In this document: one piece after another, positions 22,941 to 33,965 of the stretch
Layout of the letters: each line of letters begins with the position of its first letter
Position numbering within the stretch: position 1 is the stretch's first letter
From: Chamaecrista fasciculata
Lineage: Eukaryota > Streptophyta > Magnoliopsida > Fabales > Fabaceae
Length of the DNA: 64,000 nt
Assembly: GCA_003254925.1 (NCBI GenBank)
Contig: QANZ01042620.1
Span: forward strand, 67,910-131,909
Reading direction: 5' to 3'
Program-made: the position numbers and the translations under genes
Notes under the pieces: model-generated
Databases searched by the model: none
What the model was told of the DNA's origin: nothing
Seen by the model: only the letters and a program-made list of their open reading frames with translations

Positions 22941-23103
22941 TGACAGGGACCAATCTGGTGGGGAAGAAGAGACTTCAAGCAGAAGGCGCCGACGAAGTCG
23001 ATGGGATCCTCAGCCGGAGTTGAACGACCAAAGCGGCGGCGACGGCGAATCAAGAAACGAAACGAGGAAGAGGAAGTCCCGTTGGGCTGACGAGGAAGAG
23101 GAA
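22941..23103 (+). pseudogene. Captured gene fragment resembling plant splicing factor SF1 / branch-point binding protein
   Basis: The core of the MULE reads, on the + strand, an Arg/Ser-rich segment with [13 protein letters not shown] followed by a Gly/Asp/Glu linker and [13 protein letters not shown]. Twin (K/R)-R-x-S-R-W-(D/A) motifs of this type occur in the N-terminal part of plant SF1 orthologues, upstream of the KH domain (recalled from family knowledge, not searched). The frame is open through the fragment, but no KH domain, start or terminator is included and the frame runs on into TIR sequence. Any short Arg-rich nuclear protein is an alternative source. Confidence 0.5.
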
Positions 23104-24248
23104 GTACCACTCTTTGTATATATTGTGGTTGGATATAGATAAGTTTTAATATGTTGCATATAGATCCTATTTCAGTCCATTTCATCTTATTTTGCCACAT
23201 CATGATCCTAGTCACTATGCCACATCATACTTAACGACTAAATATGAATGGAATTCACCAAGGACTAACGGTGGAACCTTTTGAGAAGTTATGGGACCAA
23301 AATTGCAACAAAAAAAGTTATGGGACCAAAATGAAACCTTTGTCATAGTTTTGGGACCAAAAGTGCACTTAAGCCAACACACTAATATTGTTTATGGAAG
23401 AATTAAAACGATCTAACGACTAGTATCTAAGACTAAACACAACAATAATAATAAAAACTCTGTGGACATCGACGACCGATGAGCTCAGGCTTCATTCGGA
23501 TTCTCCTCTAGGATGAAGAACGTTTAGGCTCTCATCATAGAGACCTAATGACAACTACTCTACTCTACTCTATTCTGCCACCAGTGGAGGTGCTGGGGCG
23601 ATTCTCGGAATTCATTAGCAAATTGAGATGTGGAATATCGAGCTCTATTTATAGTATTGAGTAGTGTGCTTGGTCCGCAAGTCGAGGAACAATTTTGGAC
23701 TTGGGCCGTCATCTGCGCCGGCGGCCCAACATGATGGTGCACCAAAATATCTGCGATATTTCGATTATATCTTTGTATCTTGAATCCTAGCCGTCCAAAA
23801 TATACTCCCATGCTTCGAATTAATCTGCGCCGCGAGATTTCTCTCTTGAGCCGTTGGCTCAAAGAGACGGCGCAACACAATATTGCGCTAAACCTTACTT
23901 GCTGACGTCATACTCTTCTAAGAGTCCTGCGCCGCGAGAATTCCTATTTTGGGTCGGCGGCCCACATGGCGGCGCAAGAATATCTTGTGTGATTTGATAT
24001 CTTCTCGTTGATTCTAGATGATTCCCTCTGGTTAGACCCTGTTTGGATATCTGAATCACTTAAAACCCGTTAAATAGCACTTATCTATAAAATACAATAA
24101 ATAAACGCTAATTAACCTATTTTATCCACTTTATTATGCCATACCTTCGTTCAGCCATTTAACATACTAATTGGTCTAATTGCAAGATATTAGCATTATA
24201 AACACGTAAAAAGAAGACCAAATATCATATCAATATTTGGGCTGATCA

Positions 24249-24263
24249 AATCCCCCACACTTA
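24249..24263 (-). promoter_or_regulatory. Polypurine tract of the inner element
   Basis: On the minus strand 'taagtgtgggggatt' directly precedes the 3' LTR, the expected place and composition for the plus-strand DNA primer. Confidence 0.8.
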
Positions 24264-26247
24264 AGACTTTGCACTCTTGGGCAAAGGTACGAAGTAGAAG
24301 AAAAGATAACATGCCAAAGAATCAAGGAACTTTCCCAAGTTCATGATTCAAGGTCAGCACATAGTCGTAACCTAGAGCTAGAGAATTCACCAAGCAAGTA
24401 ACTCTGTAAAGTAGCGCGATCTTATTTCTATAAGACCAATTCCAAAAGTGTATCGCTCTCCTCACTAATTGGGTATTTTTCTCTCAAGTCATTCCTTAGA
24501 CTAAGTTTCCTACCATATGCTTGTAAAAATTCTCAAAGTCTCCACCACAAGTGTCAAATAATCCAAAATCAAGAGGTCTTTAATAGGGTTGTAATGAATG
24601 GGAATAAGGCTATATAGAGATAGTGTATGAAAAAGAAAGAAATTTTTGGTGTTTAATTTACAAAATTTCAACTTAGTATACTTGATAACCAACGTCTTTA
24701 TGAAATTCTCATCCTCTTTTTCTAAGGGAAATTGCCAATCTTACTTGAAGCACATATATATGGAGAGTCAATAAGCACAATACTCTCTCCTTTTGTCTGG
24801 CCATACTTTTTCTCTTGCTTTTCTTTTGATTTTCTTTTCTTTTTATTTTGCAAGATACTTTTTTTTTCATATATATTTTCTGAATATAACTGGAAAACCC
24901 AATCTTAAAAGGAATGAAAACAAAACAAGGATTGTGGCAACAACTTCTACTAAAAGAAATGTTTATAGTCATATTTAAAACACCTAGTTAAAAGGCTCAA
25001 AGGGGCTAACAAGGGATAATGTGTTTATGGCTAGTGTTTGGGATAAAAGGGTGAAGAAACAAGTGCCTCTATCATATTAAGGATATTTAATCACATAAAG
25101 CTTTGACCAAGAATTAAGACAAGTTCTAGAGAAAACAAAACTAAGAGACTAAAATGTCACTCAAAAGATAGCAAATATCTAGGCTTAAACTTCCAACTAT
25201 GCTAGGATTCTCTCAAATTGGTCTATAAAAATCAAACAATACTACTAAACCTAGAAAATTACTTAGATTATTCTAAGGCTATAGAAAATAACTAAGACTA
25301 AACTCTTATCATGAATATGAAATTATTCACTCAAGACTTTAAAACATATTAAAAATTCAACTGATTTGAATTCTACTCAAAAAGTGAAAAATAAAAGTGT
25401 AGAATATTTAATCAAACACCAAGATAAGTAGGCAAAAATAATAATTTTAAATTTTAAAATTTATAAGATTTTCAAAATAGTACATAAAATTTAAAATTTT
25501 TGGGTAAACCAGAATGTATTTAAAATTTTTGGGTAAACCAAAATGTAAGTTACTCTAACTTACTCCTCTCCCCCATACTTAAAACTTAACATTGTCCTCA
25601 ATGTTAGAATCAAATAGGAGTAAAGAACTAAGATAAGAGTGTGAATTTCACTCTTCTCTCCCCCACACTTAGAAGTACACAGTGTCCTTAATGTTTAAGG
25701 GAAATAAAATAAAAATAAGGGAGAGAAAAGAGGAAATTTAAAATTGGCAAAACTTAATTAAATTATTAACGAGAAAATAAATTATTAAATAACCCATAAA
25801 GATAAACTTGCAAAGTTTATCACTCCCCCACACTTTAAAGCTCGCATTGTCCTCAATGCACAAGAACAATGAATAAAATAAAAGGGAGAAATAATAAACA
25901 AAGCAAAAATAAATTATTTTGCAAAAGGGCTATTAAGAAAATGATAGAAATTCCCTTTTCTAGACCAGAGAAGAATATAATTTTTGAGAGTTCAAATAAT
26001 AATGATCAGGGAGTGTGACTCAAAAACAAAAACCGAAATTAAAACGAAAGTAAAAACGAAAAACAATAAGATAAAATAACTAACTTGGGCTAATCCAAAC
26101 TGACCAAATCACTTTGGGTAGCCGACAAACGAAAACAATTAAAATACTGAAAGCAATAAAAGCTAACCTACTGGAGTTGTTTCCTCTCCCACACTTATCT
26201 TGCAAATAAAATTGGAAATAATGAATAAGAGATAAGTGGGAAGAAGA
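24264..26247 (-). other. Non-coding interior of the inner element, with PPT-like motifs
   Basis: About 2 kb of AT-rich DNA without a credible ORF. A motif reading 'cattgaggacaatg' followed 10-25 bases later by 'agtgtgggggag' (minus strand) recurs at about 25566-25603, 25658-25693 and 25823-25858, with a weaker form at 26184-26200. It resembles the sequence at the true polypurine tract. Confidence 0.65.
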
Positions 26248-28312
26248 TGTTGGAGATTGTGCCCTAGGGCCAATCATTTTATGTGAAATGTTATGAACAT
26301 TTGATTTAATTTATGGAGATAAATTATTTTGTTATCATAATTAGCATGTTTACTATGATAGTCTCCGTGATTAATTATGAGATAATTAATCTAAACCTGT
26401 CCCTGGTCGATTGTTTTCGTGGGAGCGAAAATGAACTAAGACCAGCATGACATCGGTGCATAGAGATGCATGCACTAGATGCTGGAACGAGAGTCATGGT
26501 GCAACTGTGTAAAGGGTTACAAGTTGCTGGACTGACCCGGAGAGTCCTGCATGGGTTTAGTCATCAGCTTGCCTCTCCTGTACGTCTGTCACGACGCCTT
26601 AGACCTGAGGTCATCATTATTCTGGCGTTGCAGTTGTCAGACTTTGGCCTAGTCTAACGTTGCCCGTAGCAGGGTAGCCATAAGGGCTAGGTACGGGTTT
26701 GGTTGATTGTCGCGCTAAGGAATGTGGATTGGCCAAGATGGGATTTTGTCCCTCATTAGATGGGAGATATCTAACTGGCGCCCTTGATGAGTCTGTCCAA
26801 GGAAAAGAGTGGCCACTCAGGGAAATGGGACTAACTCAGGAAATCGAGAAAGTTGAGGTTTGGATTATGGATGACTTTCATGTGCCTAATCCATGACCAA
26901 GATATCGTGTGACAGTAGGGTCTATGACAAGGTGGTACTAAGGTTAAGTCGGTTTTGGTAAAAACGATAACTCACGTGTTCTGGGTAGTCGTGGTGGCTT
27001 GCTTTAGTCCGCTCACAATTTGTAGGTCATGGAGATGGCTTGCTGCCAACTTCACGTGAGGCCTGCTGGGTCACACATGAGCAGGATCAGGACACCGCTT
27101 AAAGGGACACGAATTAGGGTTAATTCTTGGGTCACTTCGGTGGCACAATTTAAGACATAGCAAAATGTCTGGGACATTAAGTCTTGTCTTAAATAATCTA
27201 CAATTGTGAAATATTTAAATTTGTGGGACAAGTTTAAATATAATAATTGTTAAATGATTAATAGGGATTAATTATTTACAATTAAAATATTAGGGAATAA
27301 TAATTCAGATAAGATTCCTAAAAGTTAGGAGATTATTGATTTATAAAATTCCCCAATATTATTTAAGGGTGGCGCCTCATATTTGGTTTTTAGATTAATA
27401 AAATTGTTTTATTAATTTAAATAATGAGTTTGAATTCAAAAGATTTGATGGAGATATCAAAAGATTTGAATCAAATATATTGGATGATATCTCAACTCAG
27501 AATCTTTGGAAAATCTTGACTTCCTAATTGTTAGGAATGTTTTTTATTTATAAAATTCCAAGATAAATGGGGAGGAGATGGCGCATTGCTCTGTGGGTCC
27601 CATGGGAAGATTTGATCTTCCAATTTGATTCTCAGAGATTGCATTTTGAATTTAAAATTGAAATATTAAGGTAATATTTTAATTAGAAATTCAAGTCCTA
27701 AAATTATAATATTATTGGAATATCAAGATTTAGGATTATTAAAATCACCAAAAAATATTATATTTAAAAGGGGAGCAAGTCGACTTGCCCCAACCCTAAC
27801 TCACTTTTTGATTTTGTCTTCCTCCTTGTAGAGAGAGAGAGAAAAATCGCACTTTATTCTTAGAGAGAGGAAAAATCGACTTTGCCCAAGGTGTTGGGAA
27901 AATTCGAATTCCACCATTAAAACTAGGGCGTTTGTGAGAGAAGGAAAAACAAGAAGGAGTTCTTGTGAGGTTTTCTTCTTGGCGCCACCTTATCCTTGAA
28001 TTCAAGAAGGAGTTCTTGAATTCAAACACTGTAGAACGAGTCCCTGGTTCTTTTGGAGAAAAGAACAGAAGGCTAGCACCTTGGTGCCCGGAAAACTGTT
28101 CGTGTGGATCACCGGCAGAGGGAGAACGCTGTGAGTGGACTCCTGGCACGCGCCTTGTACAACCAACCGATAGGAACTCGTGAGGTATACCACTATCTTA
28201 ACAGGTTTTAAATTCAACTAGCAGATCCGTTCGGGAATTTTAGGACTTCGCGCGTTTAAATTTTAAATTTTACATTTGCTTCCGCTGCGTTAGGCGCCTA
28301 GAATTCCCAACA
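26248..28312 (+). mobile_element. Solo LTR, Angela-like Copia type (copy 2)
   Basis: The 2065-bp segment starts 'tgttggagattgtgcccta' and ends 'gaattcccaaca'. A perfect 5-bp TSD 'gaaga' lies at 26243-26247 and 28313-28317. It is homologous over its length, in opposite orientation, to 2360-4647; 'gatgctggaacgagagtcat' here matches 'atgctggtacgagagtcat' there. It has no internal domain. It interrupts the inner LTR element, so it is younger than that element. Confidence 0.85.
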
Positions 28313-28330
28313 GAAGAAACAACTTGAAGC

Positions 28331-29907
28331 TTAATCCGGCTTCAAATTCTCTTTGAAAATCCAGAGGGGCAGGAGGCGTTGGCGCTCGAGGGAACGTATG
28401 AAGTTCCCCTCCCTCTGGTCAGCGTGCTCCTCTTTAATAGTTTCCTTTGCACCTAGACCACATAAAGAAATATAATCATAAATAGAAGGTGATGTGGAAA
28501 TAGGGTCAGGAATAACAAAATCAATATGAGCGAGAGGAGGCTTGTCTATTTCAAGTTGTTCGCATATTCCTTGCGAAGGTGGGTTCTTGGATTCTTCTTC
28601 TAATTCTTCTTCTTCTTCTAGCACCTTGTCCTTGGAAACTTCAGCTGCTTCCAAGGTGTTTTGATCCATGGTAGGCCAATCATCGACTTCTTGACAAAAT
28701 TCACAGGGCCCACCATTGCATTTGCAAGGGCTATCTATGTCAGGTAATCGGGTAGAGAGGAGAGATTCGTCATGGTCATGAAGATTGAAGTCTTCCAATT
28801 TAGTTCCATCTTCCTCACTACATTGCTTACCTGTTTCATCACAAGAAAAAGAAAGAGGGGTAACAGAAATAGTATGATCAATCAAAGCCATGTTACCTCC
28901 ATCTTTGAAACTTTCCTTGGCCAATTCTTCTTTCTCATCTTCTAAGTCCTCCTCAAGAGATTGCTCGTCTTCTAATAATTTGTTATATGCGTCAATCACC
29001 TCGCCATGAATGACCCATCGAATGATTCCTTAATAAGCCTCATCATTGTTACACTTAAAGTGAGCCACGAGGTCAGATAAGGGAGTAAAAGAATCATTGC
29101 ATGTAAGAATGTTAGATGTGTGCGTTTTAGCTTCGTCTTGCATCGCATGATCTTCCTCGTTACATTGCGGACCTATGTTTTCACAAGAGAAAGAAGAACA
29201 GGTAACAGAGAAATTATCATCAATAGACTTAGTGTTACCCTAATCGTTGCTATCTTCCTCACATGATGGCTCATGAACCGCATTTTGTTGCTTGCTCAGA
29301 ACTTTGTAGGTTCTAAAATGAAATCTTGAAGATGTTGCTCCTCTAATCTCTCAAGTTGGGAATGAGTTGACTCCACGACTTGCTTAGGAGGTAGCATGAG
29401 GTCGCGTGATGTCTCGCCCTCCTTGACTTGTTGATCATTTCGTTGATGGCTATCACTGTTTTGATATTGGTTACCTCCATGATTCTTGATCTCCTCTACC
29501 ATTTGTTTGATAGACTCCCCCAATTTGTGAGCCTCTGATTTATAAAACTCGGCAATTTCTTGAAGTTGGAGGTCTCTTGTTGATTGATTAGACTCTTGGA
29601 TCGATCCATAGCCTTCATATTGATTTGGGTAACCATTGGTCATGGGAGAATAATAACTAGGAGAATAATTATTAGAAGAATTAGTATAATAAGAAGAAGA
29701 ATCATAATTATAATTATAATTAGAAGAATCAAAAGAATTATATGAATTATAATTATAAGAATGAGGGGAAGAATTATTATTATGATTATAGTTATAATTA
29801 TAATTATAAGAATCAGAAGAATTATATGAATTATAATTATAAGAATAAGGAAAAGAATTATTATTTTTATTATAATATCCATAAGGAGAAAAATTCTGTC
29901 TAGACAT
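28331..29907 (-). pseudogene. Broken unrecognised ORF of the inner LTR element
   Basis: The ORF opens with ATG at 29905-29907, the first long frame after the PBS. Residues 1-95 are almost wholly N, Y and S. A helical segment (QEIAEFYKSEAHKLGESI) and an S/Q/E-rich part follow to a frameshift near 29300. The frame then continues with stops near 29240 (TAG) and 29033 (TAA) to TGA/TAA near 28331. The second half is strongly acidic. A motif of the form S-V-T-x2-S-F-S-C-(D/E)-x2-G-x-Q-C-(N/S)-E-E-D occurs twice, and a CKCNGGPCEFC cluster may bind metal. No gag, protease or RT signature is present. Undamaged length would be about 525 codons. I do not recognise it. Confidence 0.5.
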
Positions 29908-29970
29908 CTAAACAAAATATTTCTCAACCACCTAAAAAGAAATGAATTTAATTAACAACTTGGAAAATTT

Positions 29971-30083
29971 TCTTAAGTATCTATTCTGATTTATAAATAT
30001 ATATTATACATATATTTTAAATTTAATATAAATAAGTATCTGTTCTGATTTATAAATATATATTATACATATATTTTAAATTT
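29971..30083. repeat. 53-58-bp tandem duplication
   Basis: The block 'aagtatctattctgatttat' through 'acatatattttaaattt' occurs twice in a row with one substitution. It is in the untranslated leader of the inner element. Confidence 0.85.
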
Positions 30084-30640
30084 TTGAAAAAAGATACTTA
30101 TTTATTTATTTATTATTTATTTTCTTAAAATCTTTTAAAATATCTTTTTAAAAATATTTAAATAAAAATAAATCTAATCCGAAAAATTCATTTAAGAATC
30201 AAATTGAAAAGATTTTCGTTTCTTGAAATCAAATGGAAAAATCAAATCAAGAATCAAATTAAAAGAATCTTGAAAGAATCAAGATTTAAAATTTTGAAAT
30301 ATTTTTATTTTATTTTATATTTTCAAAAAAAATCAGAAAATATTTTAAATTTAAAAATCTTAATCCAAAAGATCCAATCAAAAATCAAATTGAAAAGATA
30401 CTCAATCAATTCAAATTTCAAATTGAAAGTGAATCTTGCTAGAATCAAGGTTTAAAATTTTTGAAAATTATTTTTTTATTTTTTTTAATTAATTAAAACG
30501 AAAATATTAATAAAAAAACAAGATGCAAATGCAACTCTAATATGATCCTAGATCTAATGGGATTATATTATGCAATTATATGAATGCAGAGCCCAAATTC
30601 AAAGAACTTACACAATAAACCCTTACACTCACAAGAGAGT
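30084..30640 (-). other. AT-rich leader of the inner element
   Basis: This stretch, between the PBS and the broken ORF, is full of 'aatcaaattgaaaagat' type phrases and has no credible coding region. Confidence 0.5.
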
Positions 30641-30658
30641 TCCTTGGCAACGGCGCCA
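30641..30658 (-). promoter_or_regulatory. Primer-binding site of the inner element (tRNA-Asp type)
   Basis: The minus strand reads 'tggcgccgttgccaagga' four bases from the right LTR. The first 13 bases are complementary to the 3' end of plant tRNA-Asp, a primer used by several Ty3/gypsy lineages. Confidence 0.85.
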
Positions 30659-30662
30659 AATT

Positions 30663-32810
30663 TGATCGGGCACTCGTCGTTAGTGCCGCCAAATTAATAC
30701 TCAAGCTATGCCCGAATATTATATTTATATATAATATAGTGCACAACCCAAGGTCAAATCTCTCGCAGAACTTCTTGAATGAGAGTAACAATTAATTATG
30801 TAAATGATTATAAATTCAGGTCCAATCTTTTGTAGGTTAGTAATATTATTATGATAAAGAACATAAAGAAAATAAGAAAATGATAAAAGAAATAAGATGG
30901 AAAGATGAGAATGTGAAATCCCTAGAGAATAATCACGAAGTCTACCATCATAGCCCAAAAACGATAATCAAGAAGTTATTATTATAATTATATCAAGCAA
31001 AACCACATTCAATATTATATCTCGTGTACACGAAATATGGATTAATCATGATAATCATAAAAGACTCAACAAAGTAACGATTTATAATTAAGCATAACAA
31101 TCCTTAAGCAATGGCGATAATAGAAGCAATAGATAGAGCACTCTGTCATACAACCACAATTCAACTGAATGTGCAAGAGTAAACTTTATTAATGGTCAAA
31201 CAAACAACTAATATTGTTTATGGAACAATTAAAACGATCTAATGACTAGTATCTAAGACTAAACACAACAATAATAATAAAAACTCCTTGGACATCGACG
31301 ACCGTTGAGCTCAGGCTTCATTCGGATTCTTCTCTAGGATGAAGAACGGTGAGGCTCTCAATTACCTGATCATGAGCCCGAAAGCCCGTCCGGCCCGATT
31401 CACCCGGCCCGGAAAAACTAAAAAGGAGCCTGAAAAAAATCGAGCCCAAATTTTAAAAAGCACATTTTAATACGGGCCGGGCTCGGGCTTTTTTTTCAAC
31501 CCAGCCCGAAAGCCCGGCCCGTATTAATATATATATATGTATTATATTATATNTCAATCAATTATTTTATTCTCATTAATTCCACAACCACAATTTCAAA
31601 TGCAATACAATTTTCCAGTATTGTTTTTGTGTAACTTGTGTTTAAGAGTACTGAGTTGATTAAGAAATTTTTTAAGTTTTAGTGTGTGTGAATTATGGAT
31701 TTTATTGAAGGGACTATTTTCACATTGTGTCTGATCAATTTGATAATGTGAAAATCAAATGGCATGCCTCTCATCAGTCTAGTCTATACTTACATTATAC
31801 ATACATTAACAGGGGGCAAATAATTAATTAGCTTGAGCATTTGTATAATTGATTAATAATTAATCACACAGTGTGTGATCATTTTGTTTCAACTTTCAAT
31901 TATATAAAAAACTTTGGCCAAAAAAAAAATTATATAAAAAAGCCCGCAATGAAGCCCGGTCCACATTTATAAAAACGGGCCGAGCCCGGCCCGAATTAAA
32001 ATGGGCTCGGGCCCGGGCTTGGGCCTGATTTTAGTTCGTTACTACCCCCTAAAGCCCAACCCATATTTTAGTGAGCCCGGCCCGCGATCAGGTCTAGCTC
32101 TCATCATAGAGATCTAATGACAGCTATTCTACTCTACTCTACTCTATTCTGTCACCAGTTGAGGTGCTGGGGCTATTCTTGAAATTCATTAGCAAATTGT
32201 GATGTGGAATATCGAGCTCTATTTATAGTCTTGAGTAGTGTGTTTGGTCCACAAGTCAAGGAACAAATTTGGACTCGGGTCGTCGTCTGCTCCGGCGGCC
32301 CAACATGATGGCGCACCGAAATATCTGCGATATTTCGATTATATCTTTGTATCTTGAATCCTAGCCGTCCAAAATATACTCCCATGCTTCAAATTAATCT
32401 ACGCCGCGAGATTTCCCTCTTTACCCGTTGGCTCAAAGAGACGGCGCAACACAATATTGCGCTGAAGCTTACTTGCTGACGTCATACTCTTCTAAGAGTC
32501 TTGCGCCGCGAGAATTCCTATTTTGGGTCGGCGGCGCAAGATTATCTTGTGCGATTTGATATCTTCTCGTTAATTCTAGATGATTCCCTCTAGTTAGACC
32601 CTATTTGGATATATGAAACACTACAAACTCGTCAAATAGCACTTATCTATAAAATACAATAAATAAACGCTAATTAACCTATTTTATCCACTTTATTATG
32701 CCTTACCTTCGTGCAGCCATTTAACATATTAATTGGTCTAATTGCAAGATATTAGCATTATAAACACGTAAAAAGAAGACCAAATATCATATCAATATTT
32801 GGGCTGATCA
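30663..32810 (-). repeat. 5' LTR of the inner element (right copy), carrying a hAT element
   Basis: It aligns with 21999-24248 apart from the hAT at about 31362-32096 and the absence of the MULE. It holds the MULE empty site near 31197-31216. One N (31553) lies in the inserted hAT. Confidence 0.93.
31362..32096. mobile_element. hAT-type non-autonomous element in the right LTR
   Basis: Inverted ends carry 'acctgatc' (left) and 'gatcaggtcta' (right), then 'gagcccg' blocks rich in 'gcccggcccg', a typical plant hAT MITE terminus. The duplicated host sequence is 'gctctca' (31354-31360 and 32097-32103); an eighth base differs. The left LTR shows the unoccupied site at about 23528-23540. The interior is AT-rich and non-coding. 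Confidence 0.88.
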
Positions 32811-33965
32811 CCATCCCTTCGGCACTTGGCGATGAAACCAAGCAAGATGCGTCATCCATTGGTGCTAACCTGAATAGGGCAAACATTCATAATAGCCAAC
32901 AGATCGCAATTGGCAGGATGAAAAGCATGTCCACATCGCAGCCCCTAAGAACATGCTCACCAATAAGGAAGCCCCTTCCATCTGTGTAAAATAAACTGGG
33001 CGCTGTCTCCAAATGACTCAAAGTCGAAACTTCACATCCTGACATTCAACGACACCACGAAGACACTATCAACTCCTGATTAAGTTTACCAAGCTTCTCC
33101 ACGCGAAAGTTATACATACCGTACTTGTACACCCCATGGCTGCTCTTATCCAAGAACGGCCTCTACGCCTGTTCTTCTGGCCTCTGACGGCGCCAATCGA
33201 CCACAGGGCGTGCGTTCTGCATAATTTCGGCCCTATCGACACCACACGGCTGAGGCCATCCTTAGTCCAAGGAACATTGGCCAGTTTGTGCCCTTCACAT
33301 AGAAATCACTCAGGATGAACTTGAAAGTCAACCTCCTCACCATAAATCATTTGTTGGGGGTTACCATCCCCAATGGACGCCCAGACAGGGAACTCAGTGC
33401 CACCAGCTTCTTCCTGAGCTGTGAACGCCTCTTCCATAAACGCCGACTCAACAGATGGCGAAAGCATCTCACGAATGTCTGAGGACGTGGGCGAATACCA
33501 GTCAGCAGGAATTTGGACAGAGTCCACTAGCATCTGGGACGAGGACACCCCTGCATCGCCATCCCTTCTATCCATCTGAGAAGGAGAAGAAGACTTAGCA
33601 GGCACTGACGAACCAGGCGCTCTCGTGTCGGCTCCAACAGTTGAAGAAACACGATAATTATAACCCATTTCTTGTAATACTTTGCTCCACTCACCAGCAA
33701 AAAGGGGGGAGACACCCTCAGGGAAAAAAGGATCGTTTGGAAAAATGACTCGCAATGGTTGTGGTTGATCACCAAACTCAGACCAAAACTCAAACTCAGA
33801 GGAAGAGGAAGAAGGAGAGTTTAGAAAACTTACGTGGGTCAAAATCCATGTCACTGGCGAATCTAAGGAAAGTCCAAGTAAGAGAAATTTGGAAAATGGC
33901 GAAGAACACTGTGAAGAACGCGAACAACACAATGAGTGAATGTCAGTCGAAAACCCAGAAATCAT
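32811..33965 (-). pseudogene. 5' part of the Tat antisense ORF (Transposase_28-like)
   Basis: The minus-strand frame from about 33850 encodes an N-terminal S/E-rich region with VIFPNDPFFPEGVSPLFAGEW and WYSPTSSDIREMLSPSVE, ending with TGA near 33306. Further segments in shifted frames continue with VKGTNWPMFLGLRMASAVW and AERTPCGRLAPS down to the insertion point, where the last codons join those at 21998 once the inner element and one TSD copy are removed. A globular domain split like this matches the Tat antisense-ORF family. The exact start codon is uncertain. Frameshifts near 33310 and internal stops make it defective. Confidence 0.6.

Larger units (their letters stand above)
22548..23375. 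mobile_element. Pack-MULE-like element in the left LTR
   Basis: Long TIRs start 'ggcttaagtgcacttttgg'. The left arm spans 22548-22940 and the right arm 23104-23375. A perfect 9-bp TSD 'aacacacta' lies at 22539-22547 and 23376-23384, and the right LTR retains the empty site near 31197-31216. The left arm is longer because a 60-bp unit ('ttttggtcccataactatga...') is present three times (22561-22740). The 163-bp core between the arms is GC-rich and differs sharply in composition from the arms; it holds an SF1-like coding fragment. Confidence 0.92.
21999..24248 (-). repeat. 3' LTR of the inner element (left copy), carrying a MULE
   Basis: It aligns end to end with the right LTR apart from an 828-bp MULE at 22548-23375 plus its TSD. 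It spans about 1.41 kb without the insertion. The two LTRs differ at scattered positions, for example 'cactcatcg' against 'cactcgtcg' near the start, so the element is not brand new. Confidence 0.93.
21999..32810 (-). mobile_element. Inner LTR retrotransposon without pol (LARD-like), minus strand
   Basis: Two LTRs beginning 'tgatcgggcactc' and ending 'gggctgatca' bound the element (21999-24248 and 30663-32810). The 5-bp TSD 'ccatc' is perfect (21994-21998, 32811-32815). A tRNA-Asp-type PBS lies next to the right LTR and a polypurine tract next to the left LTR, so transcription runs right to left. With later insertions removed it is about 7.2 kb. The interior has no gag-pol domain, only one broken unrecognised ORF (28331-29907) and AT-rich sequence, which fits a large retrotransposon derivative mobilised in trans. 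Confidence 0.93.

Noticed and set aside
29640-29927. A minus-strand ORF made almost only of I and L
   Set aside because: It is the out-of-frame shadow of the N/Y-rich ORF at 28331-29907 in an A/T repeat.
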